Assembly: GCA_937876395.1 (NCBI GenBank)
Contig: CALEIM010000100.1
Span: 1-21,420 of the forward strand
Reading direction: 5' to 3'
Length of the DNA stretch: 21,420 bases
From: an uncultured Wenzhouxiangella sp.
GTDB lineage: Bacteria > Pseudomonadota > Gammaproteobacteria > Xanthomonadales > Wenzhouxiangellaceae
The notes beneath the pieces are model-generated. The model searched no databases, was not told the origin of the DNA, and saw nothing but the letters and a program-made list of their open reading frames with translations. Of the stretch, positions 1-7,331 are shown piece after piece. Numbering within the stretch: the stretch's first letter is position 1; every line of letters begins with the position of its first letter. The translations under genes and the position numbers were made by a program.

Positions 1-2155
1 TCATTTGACGGTATTGTCCGGCAGTGTCGGGGCCGCCAACATCCAGAACGTGCTGATTGCCGACGACGTAGGCCCGACCACCCGGGTTGACGGGTTTACC
101 GTCAGCGGCGGCCGGGCGGTGTCCCTCGCCGGCGGCATTCCCGCGCTCGGCGGCGGCATCCACATGCTCAATGCTGAGCCGATCATGTCGAACATGATTT
201 TTACCGACAACCATGCGCGTGCAGGCGGCGGTGCCTACATGAACGCCAGTACGCCGCTGTTCATCAACGTGCTGTTCTTTGACAACCATGCGGAAGATCA
301 TGGCGGTGGCGGCGTATTCAATCTGGCCAACAGCCACAGTCGCTTCATCAACTGCATTTTTTACGCAAATTTTGCCAATGGCGCGGCCCTCCCAACAGCG
401 GAAGGTGGCGGAATGTACAACGGCGGCGGCAGCAGTCCGGAGATCATCAATTCAATCTTCTGGGCCAACGAATCCGATCAGGGTGAGAGCCAGATTTTTG
501 GCCCCGACGACGGCGGCTGGAACGGCTTTACCAACGAAGCCCGCATCGCCCATTCGATCATCGATGGCGGCATGCCTGAACACACCATCGACAACGGCAA
601 CAATCTGTTCGATGACCCGCTGTTCGTCGATGCCAGTGGTGCCAACTTCAAGCTTGAACGCGAATCACCGGCGGTCAACGCCGGCGATCCGGCCACCGAT
701 CTGGCGCTGTTTTTCGGTGGGCCGGACGATCCGCTTGACCTGGCCGTTCAGCCGCGCGTGTTTCCGGGCATCATCGAGACCATCGACATCGGCCCCTTCG
801 AGCTCCAGGACGACCCGCCCCTGCCCGTGCTGAGCTTTGTTCCCTCCGAGCTGGACTTCGGCGAAATCGAGCTTGCTACCGGCACAGCCACCCTGCAGGC
901 CGAACTGCACAACGATGGCGACGCCGATGCCACGGCACTCGATTTCACCCTCAGCGGCGCTCCAGACTTCTCGTTCAGCGGCGGAAACTGTGGCAGCGAA
1001 TTGAATGCGGGCCAAAGCTGCCAGGTCGAGATCAGCTTCCTGCCCGCGGCGACCGGAGTTTCAAGCGGCGAGCTCACACTCAGCGGGGCAGAGTTCACCG
1101 CCCAGGCTAAGCTGAACTTCATTGGTATCGGCACACAGGCCGAACTCGAGCTGACACCGGCTGCGCTGGATTTCGGTGAAACTGTCGTCACCGCCACCAG
1201 CCCGACGGCCAGCGTGACTCTGAGCAGCACCGGCAGCGCGCCGCTGCGCATTGACTCGATCAGCGCCACCGCCGCGCCCTTTGCAAGCTCGAATGGCAAC
1301 TGCGGACCGACGCCCATCGAACTCGATCCCGGCCAAAGCTGCGAGCTTGGTTTCACCTTCAGCCCGACGGCCATCGGAGAGATTAGCACGGCGCTGACCA
1401 TCGAATCGAATGCCGTCAGCAGTCCGGACAGTTTGCAGCTTTCCGGTCAAGGCGTAGCCGCCCTGATTGACGTGAACCCGGCCAGCTTTGCGCTGACTCT
1501 CCCACGCGGCCAGAATGCCGTTCGCGACTTGAATATTGAAAACCTCGGCACGCTCGACCTGCACTGGACCATCACGGTGGAATCAAGCTGCGGAGCCGGC
1601 CCGGACATCGCCTGGCTGACGATTGACCCGGCCAGCGGCAGCAGCACCCCGCAGCAGTCCAGCTCCATCGGAATCGGCATTGCCAGCGCCGGCTTGGCAG
1701 CCGGCGGCCATCACGCCGCGCTGTGCATTGCCAGCAATTCGCTCAACCAGGCGCTGGTCGAAATTCCGCTTGAGCTGCAGGTAACCGAGGCTGAACTGGC
1801 CTTTGACCCGGCAACGCTGGACTTCGGTGAAGTCGAGACCGATTCCACCAGCGCCGCCATGGTGCTCACCCTGCACAACCTGGGCGAAGCCGATGCCGAC
1901 GAGCTCAGCTTCACCGTACCGGAAAGCTTCAGCGCTGATACCAGTGCCTGCCTGCCAGGCCTGGCCGCCGGTACAAGCTGCGCCATCAGCATCCGCTTTG
2001 CGCCGACTCAAACGGGCGCCGTACACGCCACCCTGAGCGCTTCGAGCGCACATGCCGAGAGCACCGCGGCCGAACTGACCGGCACCGGCATCCAACCCAA
2101 ACCAATCGAAGACCTGATTTTTACCGACCGCTTTGAACAGGCCAGTCCTGACTGA
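1..2155 (+). CDS. Secreted beta-helix / choice-of-anchor (ASH-HYDIN-like) repeat protein, 5' end cut by window
   Basis: This is an open frame from the window edge to a TGA at 2153-2155, so the true N-terminus lies outside. About 716 residues are visible. Residues 1-240 show glycine/asparagine-rich short repeats (N-x-x-F-x-x-N-x-A-x-x-G-G-G) typical of right-handed parallel beta-helices. They close with a choice-of-anchor Q-like end (F-V-D near 205, S-P-A-V-N-A-G near 220, I-D-I-G-P-F-E near 262). Three ASH/HYDIN-like immunoglobulin-fold repeats follow, starting near 275, 380 and 598, each with an L-D-F-G-E strand, a C-x(7-10)-G-x-S-C pair and an F-x-P-x-x-x-G turn. Residues ~487-595 look like a BACON-type domain. 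The protein ends in I-F-T-D-R-F-E plus a short tail, resembling the C-terminal motif of many exported gammaproteobacterial proteins. It is likely an extracellular or surface protein. Its ligand or enzyme activity cannot be read from this part. Confidence 0.85.
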   Translation, partial: HLTVLSGSVGAANIQNVLIADDVGPTTRVDGFTVSGGRAVSLAGGIPALGGGIHMLNAEPIMSNMIFTDNHARAGGGAYMNASTPLFINVLFFDNHAEDHGGGGVFNLANSHSRFINCIFYANFANGAALPTAEGGGMYNGGGSSPEIINSIFWANESDQGESQIFGPDDGGWNGFTNEARIAHSIIDGGMPEHTIDNGNNLFDDPLFVDASGANFKLERESPAVNAGDPATDLALFFGGPDDPLDLAVQPRVFPGIIETIDIGPFELQDDPPLPVLSFVPSELDFGEIELATGTATLQAELHNDGDADATALDFTLSGAPDFSFSGGNCGSELNAGQSCQVEISFLPAATGVSSGELTLSGAEFTAQAKLNFIGIGTQAELELTPAALDFGETVVTATSPTASVTLSSTGSAPLRIDSISATAAPFASSNGNCGPTPIELDPGQSCELGFTFSPTAIGEISTALTIESNAVSSPDSLQLSGQGVAALIDVNPASFALTLPRGQNAVRDLNIENLGTLDLHWTITVESSCGAGPDIAWLTIDPASGSSTPQQSSSIGIGIASAGLAAGGHHAALCIASNSLNQALVEIPLELQVTEAELAFDPATLDFGEVETDSTSAAMVLTLHNLGEADADELSFTVPESFSADTSACLPGLAAGTSCAISIRFAPTQTGAVHATLSASSAHAESTAAELTGTGIQPKPIEDLIFTDRFEQASPD

Positions 2156-2167
2156 GGTATTCGTCCT

Positions 2168-2217
2168 CCCGCACCTGGTAGCCCGCCTTCAACGGGCCCT
2201 CCGCAGCCAGGTGCGGG
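2168..2217. terminator. Two-stem hairpin between convergent genes
   Basis: A perfect 11-bp inverted repeat, CCCGCACCTGG (2168-2178) with CCAGGTGCGGG (2207-2217), encloses an inner stem GCCCG (2181-2185) with CGGGC (2193-2197). It lies in the 72-bp gap between the stop codons of two convergent genes, where a bidirectional terminator is expected. Neither side has a T tract, so classic intrinsic termination is uncertain. Confidence 0.5.
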
Positions 2218-2227
2218 CGGGGCGAAC

Positions 2228-2569
2228 TCAGACAAAGCGCTGGCGCAGCTTGTCGTCAAAGCCGACCGAAAGCATCTTGCCATGCTCAATCAACGGCCGT
2301 CGAATCAAAGTGGGATGCTCAAGGATCAGGGCCACAGCCTGATCCGGATCCATCGCCGCCGCGCGCTGAGCCTGATCCAGCCCGCGCCAGGTCGTGGAAC
2401 GGCGGTTGATCAGATCCTCGCAAGCCATCTGATCCAGCCAGCCGCGCACGGTCCTTTCATCCAGACCATCAGCACGCAGGTCATGCCACTGAAACGCAAT
2501 ACCGTGCTCCTCAAACCAGCGCAACGCCTTGCGGCAGGTATCGCAGTTCTTGATGCCGTATATTTTCAT
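2228..2569 (-). CDS. yffB: YffB-like ArsC/Spx-family reductase
   Basis: This 113-residue protein is of normal family length (110-120). It starts M-K-I-Y-G-I-K-N-C-D-T-C, a thioredoxin-fold first strand with the active-site pair C9-x-x-C12. The rest matches the ArsC/Spx/YffB pattern: K-A-x-x-W-x-E, then D-L-R-x-D-G-L, then N-R-R-S-T-T-W-R, then R-R-P-L-I near 90. E. coli YffB keeps only the first cysteine, so the second one here leaves room for an ArsC-like or glutaredoxin-like mechanism. The physiological substrate of YffB is not firmly established, and arsenate should not be assumed. In many gammaproteobacteria the gene sits beside dapE or dapD. Here dapD is about 4.8 kb upstream on the same strand, with other genes between, and no dapE is visible. 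Confidence 0.88.
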   Translation of the reverse strand: MKIYGIKNCDTCRKALRWFEEHGIAFQWHDLRADGLDERTVRGWLDQMACEDLINRRSTTWRGLDQAQRAAAMDPDQAVALILEHPTLIRRPLIEHGKMLSVGFDDKLRQRFV

Positions 2570-2692
2570 ATTCAGTCAACGTGTTCAGCCAGTGGGAGAC
2601 TCTATCAGACCGGTGCTGACAACCAGGCTACAACGAGCTGAGCTTCCGCTATTGATGGTGGCCCAAACTGAATCCCGTTGCACACAGCCGCT

Positions 2693-4537
2693 TCAATTAT
2701 TTGACGCTGACGAAAGCTGTTCGAGCTTCTGAACGAACTTGGAAGGACGGTCACCGGTCATGATCAGGTGTTCAAGTGAGCGGGTCATGGCCACGTACAT
2801 CAGACGGGCTTCTTCAGATTGTTCGTATTTTCGCAACGGCAAGGATCCAAGCCCCGGCACGGCAACGATTGGAAACTCCAGGCCTTTGCTGGAGTGCATG
2901 GTCAGAATTCGGACCCCGCTCTCTTGTACCGAGCCCGAGCGGTCTTGCATCTGACTTGGTATCCCCAAGCGCTTGAGCTCTTTCTTCACCCTGTCAGCCA
3001 CCCATCGGGTCCGGCAAATGACAGCCATCGCACTCCATTGATATCCATCTTTGCTTCGATAGTCGCGAAAACGCGAAGCAATGTATTCAGCTTCACGAGT
3101 CAGGTTCGGCAATTGCACGATCAGGGGTGCCGGACCATGCCGGCCCGCGCTGGTCGGCGCAACCAACGGTATGCCATCCTCCTCGGCCTCCTTCGGGTCG
3201 AGAATCTCCTTGGCAAACTCAGTGGCCAGATGGAGAATTTCTTGCGTGTTGCGATAGTTCACCCGCAAAATGGTAGTTCGGCCACGCGCCTGAATGCCGA
3301 CGCTGGAGAAGGTGAATCGGGCCCGGTTGCTACCGTAGATCGATTGCGCATCGTCATACAACACCAGCACCGACTCAGTTTCAGGGTCAACCATCTGAAC
3401 TGCCAAGCGCAGCCACTGCGGTTCAAAGTCATGACCCTCATCGATCATGATTGCACCGTATTGACCGGATGGAATCTGTTTGGCATCGGTTGCGCGGATC
3501 ATTGCTTCCACCAGACGCTCAGAGTAGTCGTCGCCTGATTGCGGCAATGGCACGTTGTAGGTTATGCATTGATCACGACACCATTTGTGAAAGTTTTGAA
3601 CGTGCACCTGTCCAGCAAGTCCGCGTTCGTCCATCATGCCCTGCAAACGGCCTGCCAGCGTCTTGTTGTAACACAGCACCAGAATCGGCTTGCGCAGCAC
3701 TCTGGCAAGATGCAGGCAACGATAAACCAGAATCAGCGTCTTTCCCGCTCCGGCCGCACCGTGAATGATTCGATGGCCGTTGCCGAGACTGCGGGCAAGC
3801 TGCTCCTGCTTCAGATCCATTACTCGAATCAGGTCCGGAATCACCTCACTGACAGACTGAGTTTGTTGCTCAGTCCCGGATGGGTCCGAGAAAAGACTGC
3901 CCTGACGAATTCGCACCTCGGGAAACATATGCCAGCGGATGCGATCGATCTGCGGCAGGCTGAGCGGTCGCTCGGGCACGTGGCGGAACATTGCCCAGAA
4001 TCGGGCCTGAAATTTTTCCGGATCAACCGATGCAGTCATCTCATCCTGACAGATAATCCGGCCCGGTGGAAAGACCTGATCAAGATCAGTTTGCTGTTCA
4101 AACTGGCGTCGCGTGATATTGGCAAACACCACGCCATACCCCCATGGAACCATCAGGCGACCCGCATAACGGTGCCCCACCGGAAAAGTCAGCTGCAGAT
4201 CTCCCTCAAGCTGCTGAACAACCGCGTGCGCATAGCGCCGGGCTTGTTCCATCGGGCTGGTGACTTCCTTCAAGCCATAGTCGGTGACGATGGTGGCGGC
4301 CTGACGGGTGATGCGGCGAATGGTATCGAGACGCCAGTCCTTGACCTCAAGAATCAGCAGACCACGGTGTGGATGGAGAATTATGAAGTCCGGGTGCAGA
4401 CCACGTTCGCCTACCGGCACGTCATACCAGCACAGGTAATCATCTTCCAGGTGACTTTCCACCCGCTCGGCAAACCGTCGCTCGCCTGCGGTCATCTGGG
4501 CCACGACACTGCCTATGGCCGGAATCAATGTGGTCAT
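2693..4537 (-). CDS. NERD-domain nuclease fused to UvrD/Rep-like superfamily 1 helicase
   Basis: A 614-residue single-chain protein. Residues ~15-130 form a NERD (nuclease-related) domain with the restriction-like core H-P-D50-F and L-E64-V-K66-D-W, the PD-(D/E)xK pattern. Residues ~240-600 form a superfamily 1 helicase: Walker A G-A-A-G-A-G-K-T (260-267), Walker B I-D-E-G-H-D (365-370), D-D-A-Q-S-I-Y (395-401), R-V-N-Y-R-N (425-430), M-H-S-S-K-G-L-E-F (547-555) and Y-V-A-M-T-R (581-586). All core catalytic residues are present, so it should be an active ATPase. The ATG at 4537 follows GGGGGAG at 4542-4548. It is a lone gene: yffB lies 123 bp downstream and the upstream gene is divergent. Such fusions occur in DNA repair and in phage-defence loci. 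The helicase/NERD call is firm, and a defence role is inference. Confidence 0.88.
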   Translation of the reverse strand: MTTLIPAIGSVVAQMTAGERRFAERVESHLEDDYLCWYDVPVGERGLHPDFIILHPHRGLLILEVKDWRLDTIRRITRQAATIVTDYGLKEVTSPMEQARRYAHAVVQQLEGDLQLTFPVGHRYAGRLMVPWGYGVVFANITRRQFEQQTDLDQVFPPGRIICQDEMTASVDPEKFQARFWAMFRHVPERPLSLPQIDRIRWHMFPEVRIRQGSLFSDPSGTEQQTQSVSEVIPDLIRVMDLKQEQLARSLGNGHRIIHGAAGAGKTLILVYRCLHLARVLRKPILVLCYNKTLAGRLQGMMDERGLAGQVHVQNFHKWCRDQCITYNVPLPQSGDDYSERLVEAMIRATDAKQIPSGQYGAIMIDEGHDFEPQWLRLAVQMVDPETESVLVLYDDAQSIYGSNRARFTFSSVGIQARGRTTILRVNYRNTQEILHLATEFAKEILDPKEAEEDGIPLVAPTSAGRHGPAPLIVQLPNLTREAEYIASRFRDYRSKDGYQWSAMAVICRTRWVADRVKKELKRLGIPSQMQDRSGSVQESGVRILTMHSSKGLEFPIVAVPGLGSLPLRKYEQSEEARLMYVAMTRSLEHLIMTGDRPSKFVQKLEQLSSASNN

Positions 4538-4626
4538 TCACTCCCCCGAAATCTCCATCATTGCCAATGATGATAGCCCATCATGGCAGCTGAAGCTCAC
4601 AAAGGGGCTCTGAGTGCTGCCTGTTT

Positions 4627-4676
4627 CCCAGCTTGCACCCACGGACGTGGTCAGCACGCGGGCGGCCAGCACATTG
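4627..4676 (-). pseudogene. 50-bp relic of glnD (ACT-domain segment) in intergenic DNA
   Basis: These 50 bp match 8821-8870 inside glnD at 44 of 50 positions in the same orientation, without gaps. Read on the minus strand they encode N-V-L-A-A-R-V-L-T-T-S-V-G-A-S-W, versus the same string with one substitution in the first ACT domain of GlnD. The reading frame runs on (4538-4750, 70 codons), but its flanks have no similarity to GlnD, so I treat the open frame as incidental. The relic lies in the 271-bp gap between the divergent helicase and lemA genes. A duplication or rearrangement scar is the simplest reading. Confidence 0.6.
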
Positions 4677-4808
4677 GCGAGCTGCGGCGCCGCTACCCGC
4701 CATAATAGCCGAGCGGGGCGCGTCAATCCGAACTGCAGCGCGCCGAACAAGCTGGGGTAAGATGCGCTGCAGCACTAGAGCGTGCCTGCTTCAAGAGGAA
4801 AACGATTC

Positions 4809-5360
4809 ATGGAGTGGTTGATTGTCCTGATCATTGCGGCCGCGGTGGCCGGCCTGATTCTGATCTACAACCGGCTGGTGAAAAAGCGCAACCGGGTGGC
4901 CACGGCCTGGAGCGATATCGACGTCCAACTGAGCCGGCGCCACGATCTGGTGCCCAGGCTGGTCGAGGTGGTACGCGCCTACGCCGGCCACGAACGTCAG
5001 ACGCTCGAACAGGTGACCCGCCTGCGCAGCGAAGCGCTGGCCACCGACAGCCCGGCACAGCTTGGCCGGATCGAAGGCGAGCTCGAAGCGCTGCTCGGGC
5101 GCTTGATAATCCTCAAGGAGGACTACCCGGTTCTCAAGGCCAGTGACAACTTCGCCGGTTTAAGCGAACAGCTGGTCGAAGTTGAAGATCATCTGCAGTA
5201 TGCCCGGCGTTTCTACAACGGCGCGGTACGTGACCTCAATACGCAGGTCCAGCAGTTTCCCGATGTACTGGTGGCCAAACTGTTCGGCTTTGGGCCCGCC
5301 GAGTTCTACCACGCTGAAGACCCGCAGCGCTCGGCCGTCAAAGTTGAGCTGGGCTCATGA
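4809..5360 (+). CDS. lemA: LemA family protein
   Basis: A 183-residue protein. The ATG at 4809 is chosen because AGAGGAAAA (about 4793-4800) is a well-placed ribosome-binding site and the product then begins directly with a membrane segment (residues ~3-22, W-L-I-V-L-I-I-A-A-A-V). A start 27 bp earlier would prepend nine polar residues. After the anchor comes the LemA signature Y-N-x-L-V-x-K-R-N-R-V-x-x-A-W-S-D-I-D-V-Q-L, the R-R-H-D-L-V-P-R-L segment, and a long helical bundle ending in R-x-F-Y-N-x-A-V-R-D-L-N and F-P. The length matches the family (180-200). LemA proteins are N-out membrane-anchored helical proteins of unclear function, often next to DUF2207 or TPM-domain genes. Here the stop overlaps the next ATG by four bases (ATGA), so the two are translationally coupled. 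Confidence 0.93.
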   Translation: MEWLIVLIIAAAVAGLILIYNRLVKKRNRVATAWSDIDVQLSRRHDLVPRLVEVVRAYAGHERQTLEQVTRLRSEALATDSPAQLGRIEGELEALLGRLIILKEDYPVLKASDNFAGLSEQLVEVEDHLQYARRFYNGAVRDLNTQVQQFPDVLVAKLFGFGPAEFYHAEDPQRSAVKVELGS

Positions 5361-7090
5361 TCCGGCTGATCGCGCTGCTCGCATGGCTGGCCGTGTGCAC
5401 CCCGGCGCTGGCCAGCGGTGAACGAATTCTCGACTACCACAGCGACATCCGGATTCAGGCCGATGCCAGCATCGAGGTCACCGAACACATCCGGGTGCGC
5501 TCACAGCAGCGCAGTATCCGCCGCGGTATCTATCGTGATTTTCCGACCCGTTACCGCGATCGCCTCGGCAACCGCGTGGTGGTCGAATTCGAGGTGCTCG
5601 AAGTGCTGCGCGACGGCCAGCCCGAACCCTGGTTCACCGAACGCCGATCCAACGGTGTTCGTCTCAATACCGGCGACGACAATTTCCTGCCCGGCCCGGG
5701 CGAATACACCTTCAGCATTCGCTACCGAACCGAGCGCCAGCTTGGCTTTTTCGACGCCCACGATGAGCTGTACTGGAACGTCACCGGCTTAGGCTGGGCT
5801 TTCCCGATCGACCGGGCGAGTGCCGCAATCCATTTGCCTGCGGCGGTTGCGGCGGCCGAGATTCAGCTCGACAGCTATACCGGCCCGGCCGGCGCCACCA
5901 CCAGCCATGCGCACAGCCAGGTTACCGCACCAGGTCAGGTCCGCTTTGAAACCACGCAAGTGCTCAACTCCGGCGAAGGGCTGACCATCGCGGTCGGCTT
6001 TCCCAAAGGCCTGGTCAGCGAACCTTCGACCACGCGCCGCCTCGGCTGGCTGCTGTACGACAACCGTGGTCTGCTGCTCATGCTGGCCGGGCTGATCCTG
6101 GCGCTGTTGTACTACATCCAGGCCTGGCACCGGCACGGCCGCGACCCGGCCCCGGGCGTCATCATCGCCCGCTACCAGCCGCCGGACGGCTACGGCCCCA
6201 GCGGAGTGCGTTTTCTGATGCGCCGAAGCTACGACCAGCGCTGTTTTTCAGCCGACCTGGTCGACCTGGCCGTGCACGGTCTGCTGCGCATTGATCGGAC
6301 AAAAAACGGGCGCAAGGATGACTGGACGCTGATCCGGACCGCCGCTGCAGCAAGCGACGCGATTACGCCGGCGCAAGACGTGTTGTTCAGCAAATTGTTC
6401 GCAAAAGGCGGCGAACTGCCGCTGAAATCCAGCGAATCGGCCCGGGTGGTGGCCGCCATGACGGCCCATAACAGGGCCCTGACCAAGCGCTACCACGGCC
6501 ATTACCTGCAAACCAACCACGGCATCCTGGCCATCGGCTGGCTGGGCTCGGCCCTGATCGCTGCGCTGGCCTTCATGATCGGCGGCGGCGATGCCCTGAT
6601 CGGCACAATCTCGCTCGGCGCCGTGCTGCTGATCGTCAACGTGATCTTTATCTTTCTGCTACCTCGACCCACCGCGGCCGGGCGCCAACTGCTCGATCAG
6701 ATCGAAGGCCTGAAGCTGTACCTGAGCGTGGCCGAGCGCGATGAGCTCAAACGCCTGGAACACGCCGGCGAAGACGAGCCCGAGCTGAACCCGCAGCGCT
6801 ACGAAGCCCTGCTGCCCTATGCCCTGGCGCTGGAAGTCGAACAGGCCTGGACAGACAAGTTCACCCAGGCCGTGGGCGAATCGCTGGCCGAGCAGACCAG
6901 CAACAATCTTGGCTGGTACACGGGTTCAGGTGCCGCTCTCGGCGGTTTGGGCGCGATGAGCCAGTCACTGGGCAAAAGCCTGTCGACCAGCATCTCGTCT
7001 TCAGCCAACCCGCCCGGCAGCGGCTCCGGCGGCGGCGGTGGCGGCTTTTCCGGCGGCGGTGGTGGTGGTGGCGGCGGCGGAGGCCGCTAA
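5357..7090 (+). CDS. DUF2207 domain-containing membrane protein
   Basis: A 577-residue protein with an N-terminal signal peptide (residues 1-20, cleavage near A-L-A-S). Residues ~25-215 form the exported beta-rich DUF2207 domain: I-x-D-Y-H-S-D-I, R-G-I-Y-R-D-F-P, and the E-L-Y-W-N-V-T-G segment near 137-144. A transmembrane helix lies at ~235-256. A cytoplasmic part (260-385) contains R-Y-x-P-P-D-G-Y-G-P-S-G and a winged-helix-like stretch. A helix pair follows at ~388-408 and 414-436, then a soluble segment containing the usual L-Y-L-x-x-A-E-R-D-E-L-K-R-L. The last 25 residues are almost pure glycine around one F-S, the usual tail of this family. It is coupled to lemA by a four-base overlap, so the two products probably act together at the inner membrane. 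Their biochemical role is unknown. Confidence 0.92.
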   Translation: MIRLIALLAWLAVCTPALASGERILDYHSDIRIQADASIEVTEHIRVRSQQRSIRRGIYRDFPTRYRDRLGNRVVVEFEVLEVLRDGQPEPWFTERRSNGVRLNTGDDNFLPGPGEYTFSIRYRTERQLGFFDAHDELYWNVTGLGWAFPIDRASAAIHLPAAVAAAEIQLDSYTGPAGATTSHAHSQVTAPGQVRFETTQVLNSGEGLTIAVGFPKGLVSEPSTTRRLGWLLYDNRGLLLMLAGLILALLYYIQAWHRHGRDPAPGVIIARYQPPDGYGPSGVRFLMRRSYDQRCFSADLVDLAVHGLLRIDRTKNGRKDDWTLIRTAAAASDAITPAQDVLFSKLFAKGGELPLKSSESARVVAAMTAHNRALTKRYHGHYLQTNHGILAIGWLGSALIAALAFMIGGGDALIGTISLGAVLLIVNVIFIFLLPRPTAAGRQLLDQIEGLKLYLSVAERDELKRLEHAGEDEPELNPQRYEALLPYALALEVEQAWTDKFTQAVGESLAEQTSNNLGWYTGSGAALGGLGAMSQSLGKSLSTSISSSANPPGSGSGGGGGGFSGGGGGGGGGGGR

Positions 7091-7198
7091 GCGTAACTTG
7101 CCCGGCTTCGCCTGAAGAGCACGGCTTGTCCGAATGGCGACCGGCCTGTATCAGCGTGGCAGCGCCCTGCCTTCTTCAGATTCACGAAGTCGGGAAAA

Positions 7199-7272
7199 TG
7201 GAGCGGGCGAAGGGAATCGAACCCTCGTCACGAGCTTGGGAAGCTCGGGTAATGCCATTATACGACGCCCGC
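7199..7272 (-). tRNA. tRNA-Gly (anticodon CCC)
   Basis: Read on the minus strand, a 74-nt cloverleaf is seen. The acceptor stem is GCGGGCG / CGCCCGC, the discriminator base T is at 7202, and CCA is encoded at 7199-7201. The anticodon stem is CGAGC / GCTCG around loop TTCCCAA, giving anticodon CCC at 7238-7240. The T-arm is GAGGG-TTCGATT-CCCTT. CCC reads the GGG glycine codon. It lies 59 bp downstream of dapD on the same strand and converges with the DUF2207 gene. Confidence 0.95.
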
Positions 7273-7331
7273 TTATGGCCTCATAAGCTCAGCATATTTG
7301 GCCAAGCTTACCAACACATTCGCAATGTATT

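Noticed and set aside
2228..2569. Arsenate reductase in a resistance operon
   Set aside because: The sequence fits the YffB branch, and no arsR, arsB or other ars gene is nearby.
3539..4570. 343-codon plus-strand frame opposite the NERD helicase
   Set aside because: It is antisense to a gene with every helicase motif intact, and its translation has no recognisable family.
7199..7272. tRNA-Gly as a phage or island attachment site
   Set aside because: No integrase gene is present, and I saw no repeat of the tRNA 3' end elsewhere in the window.
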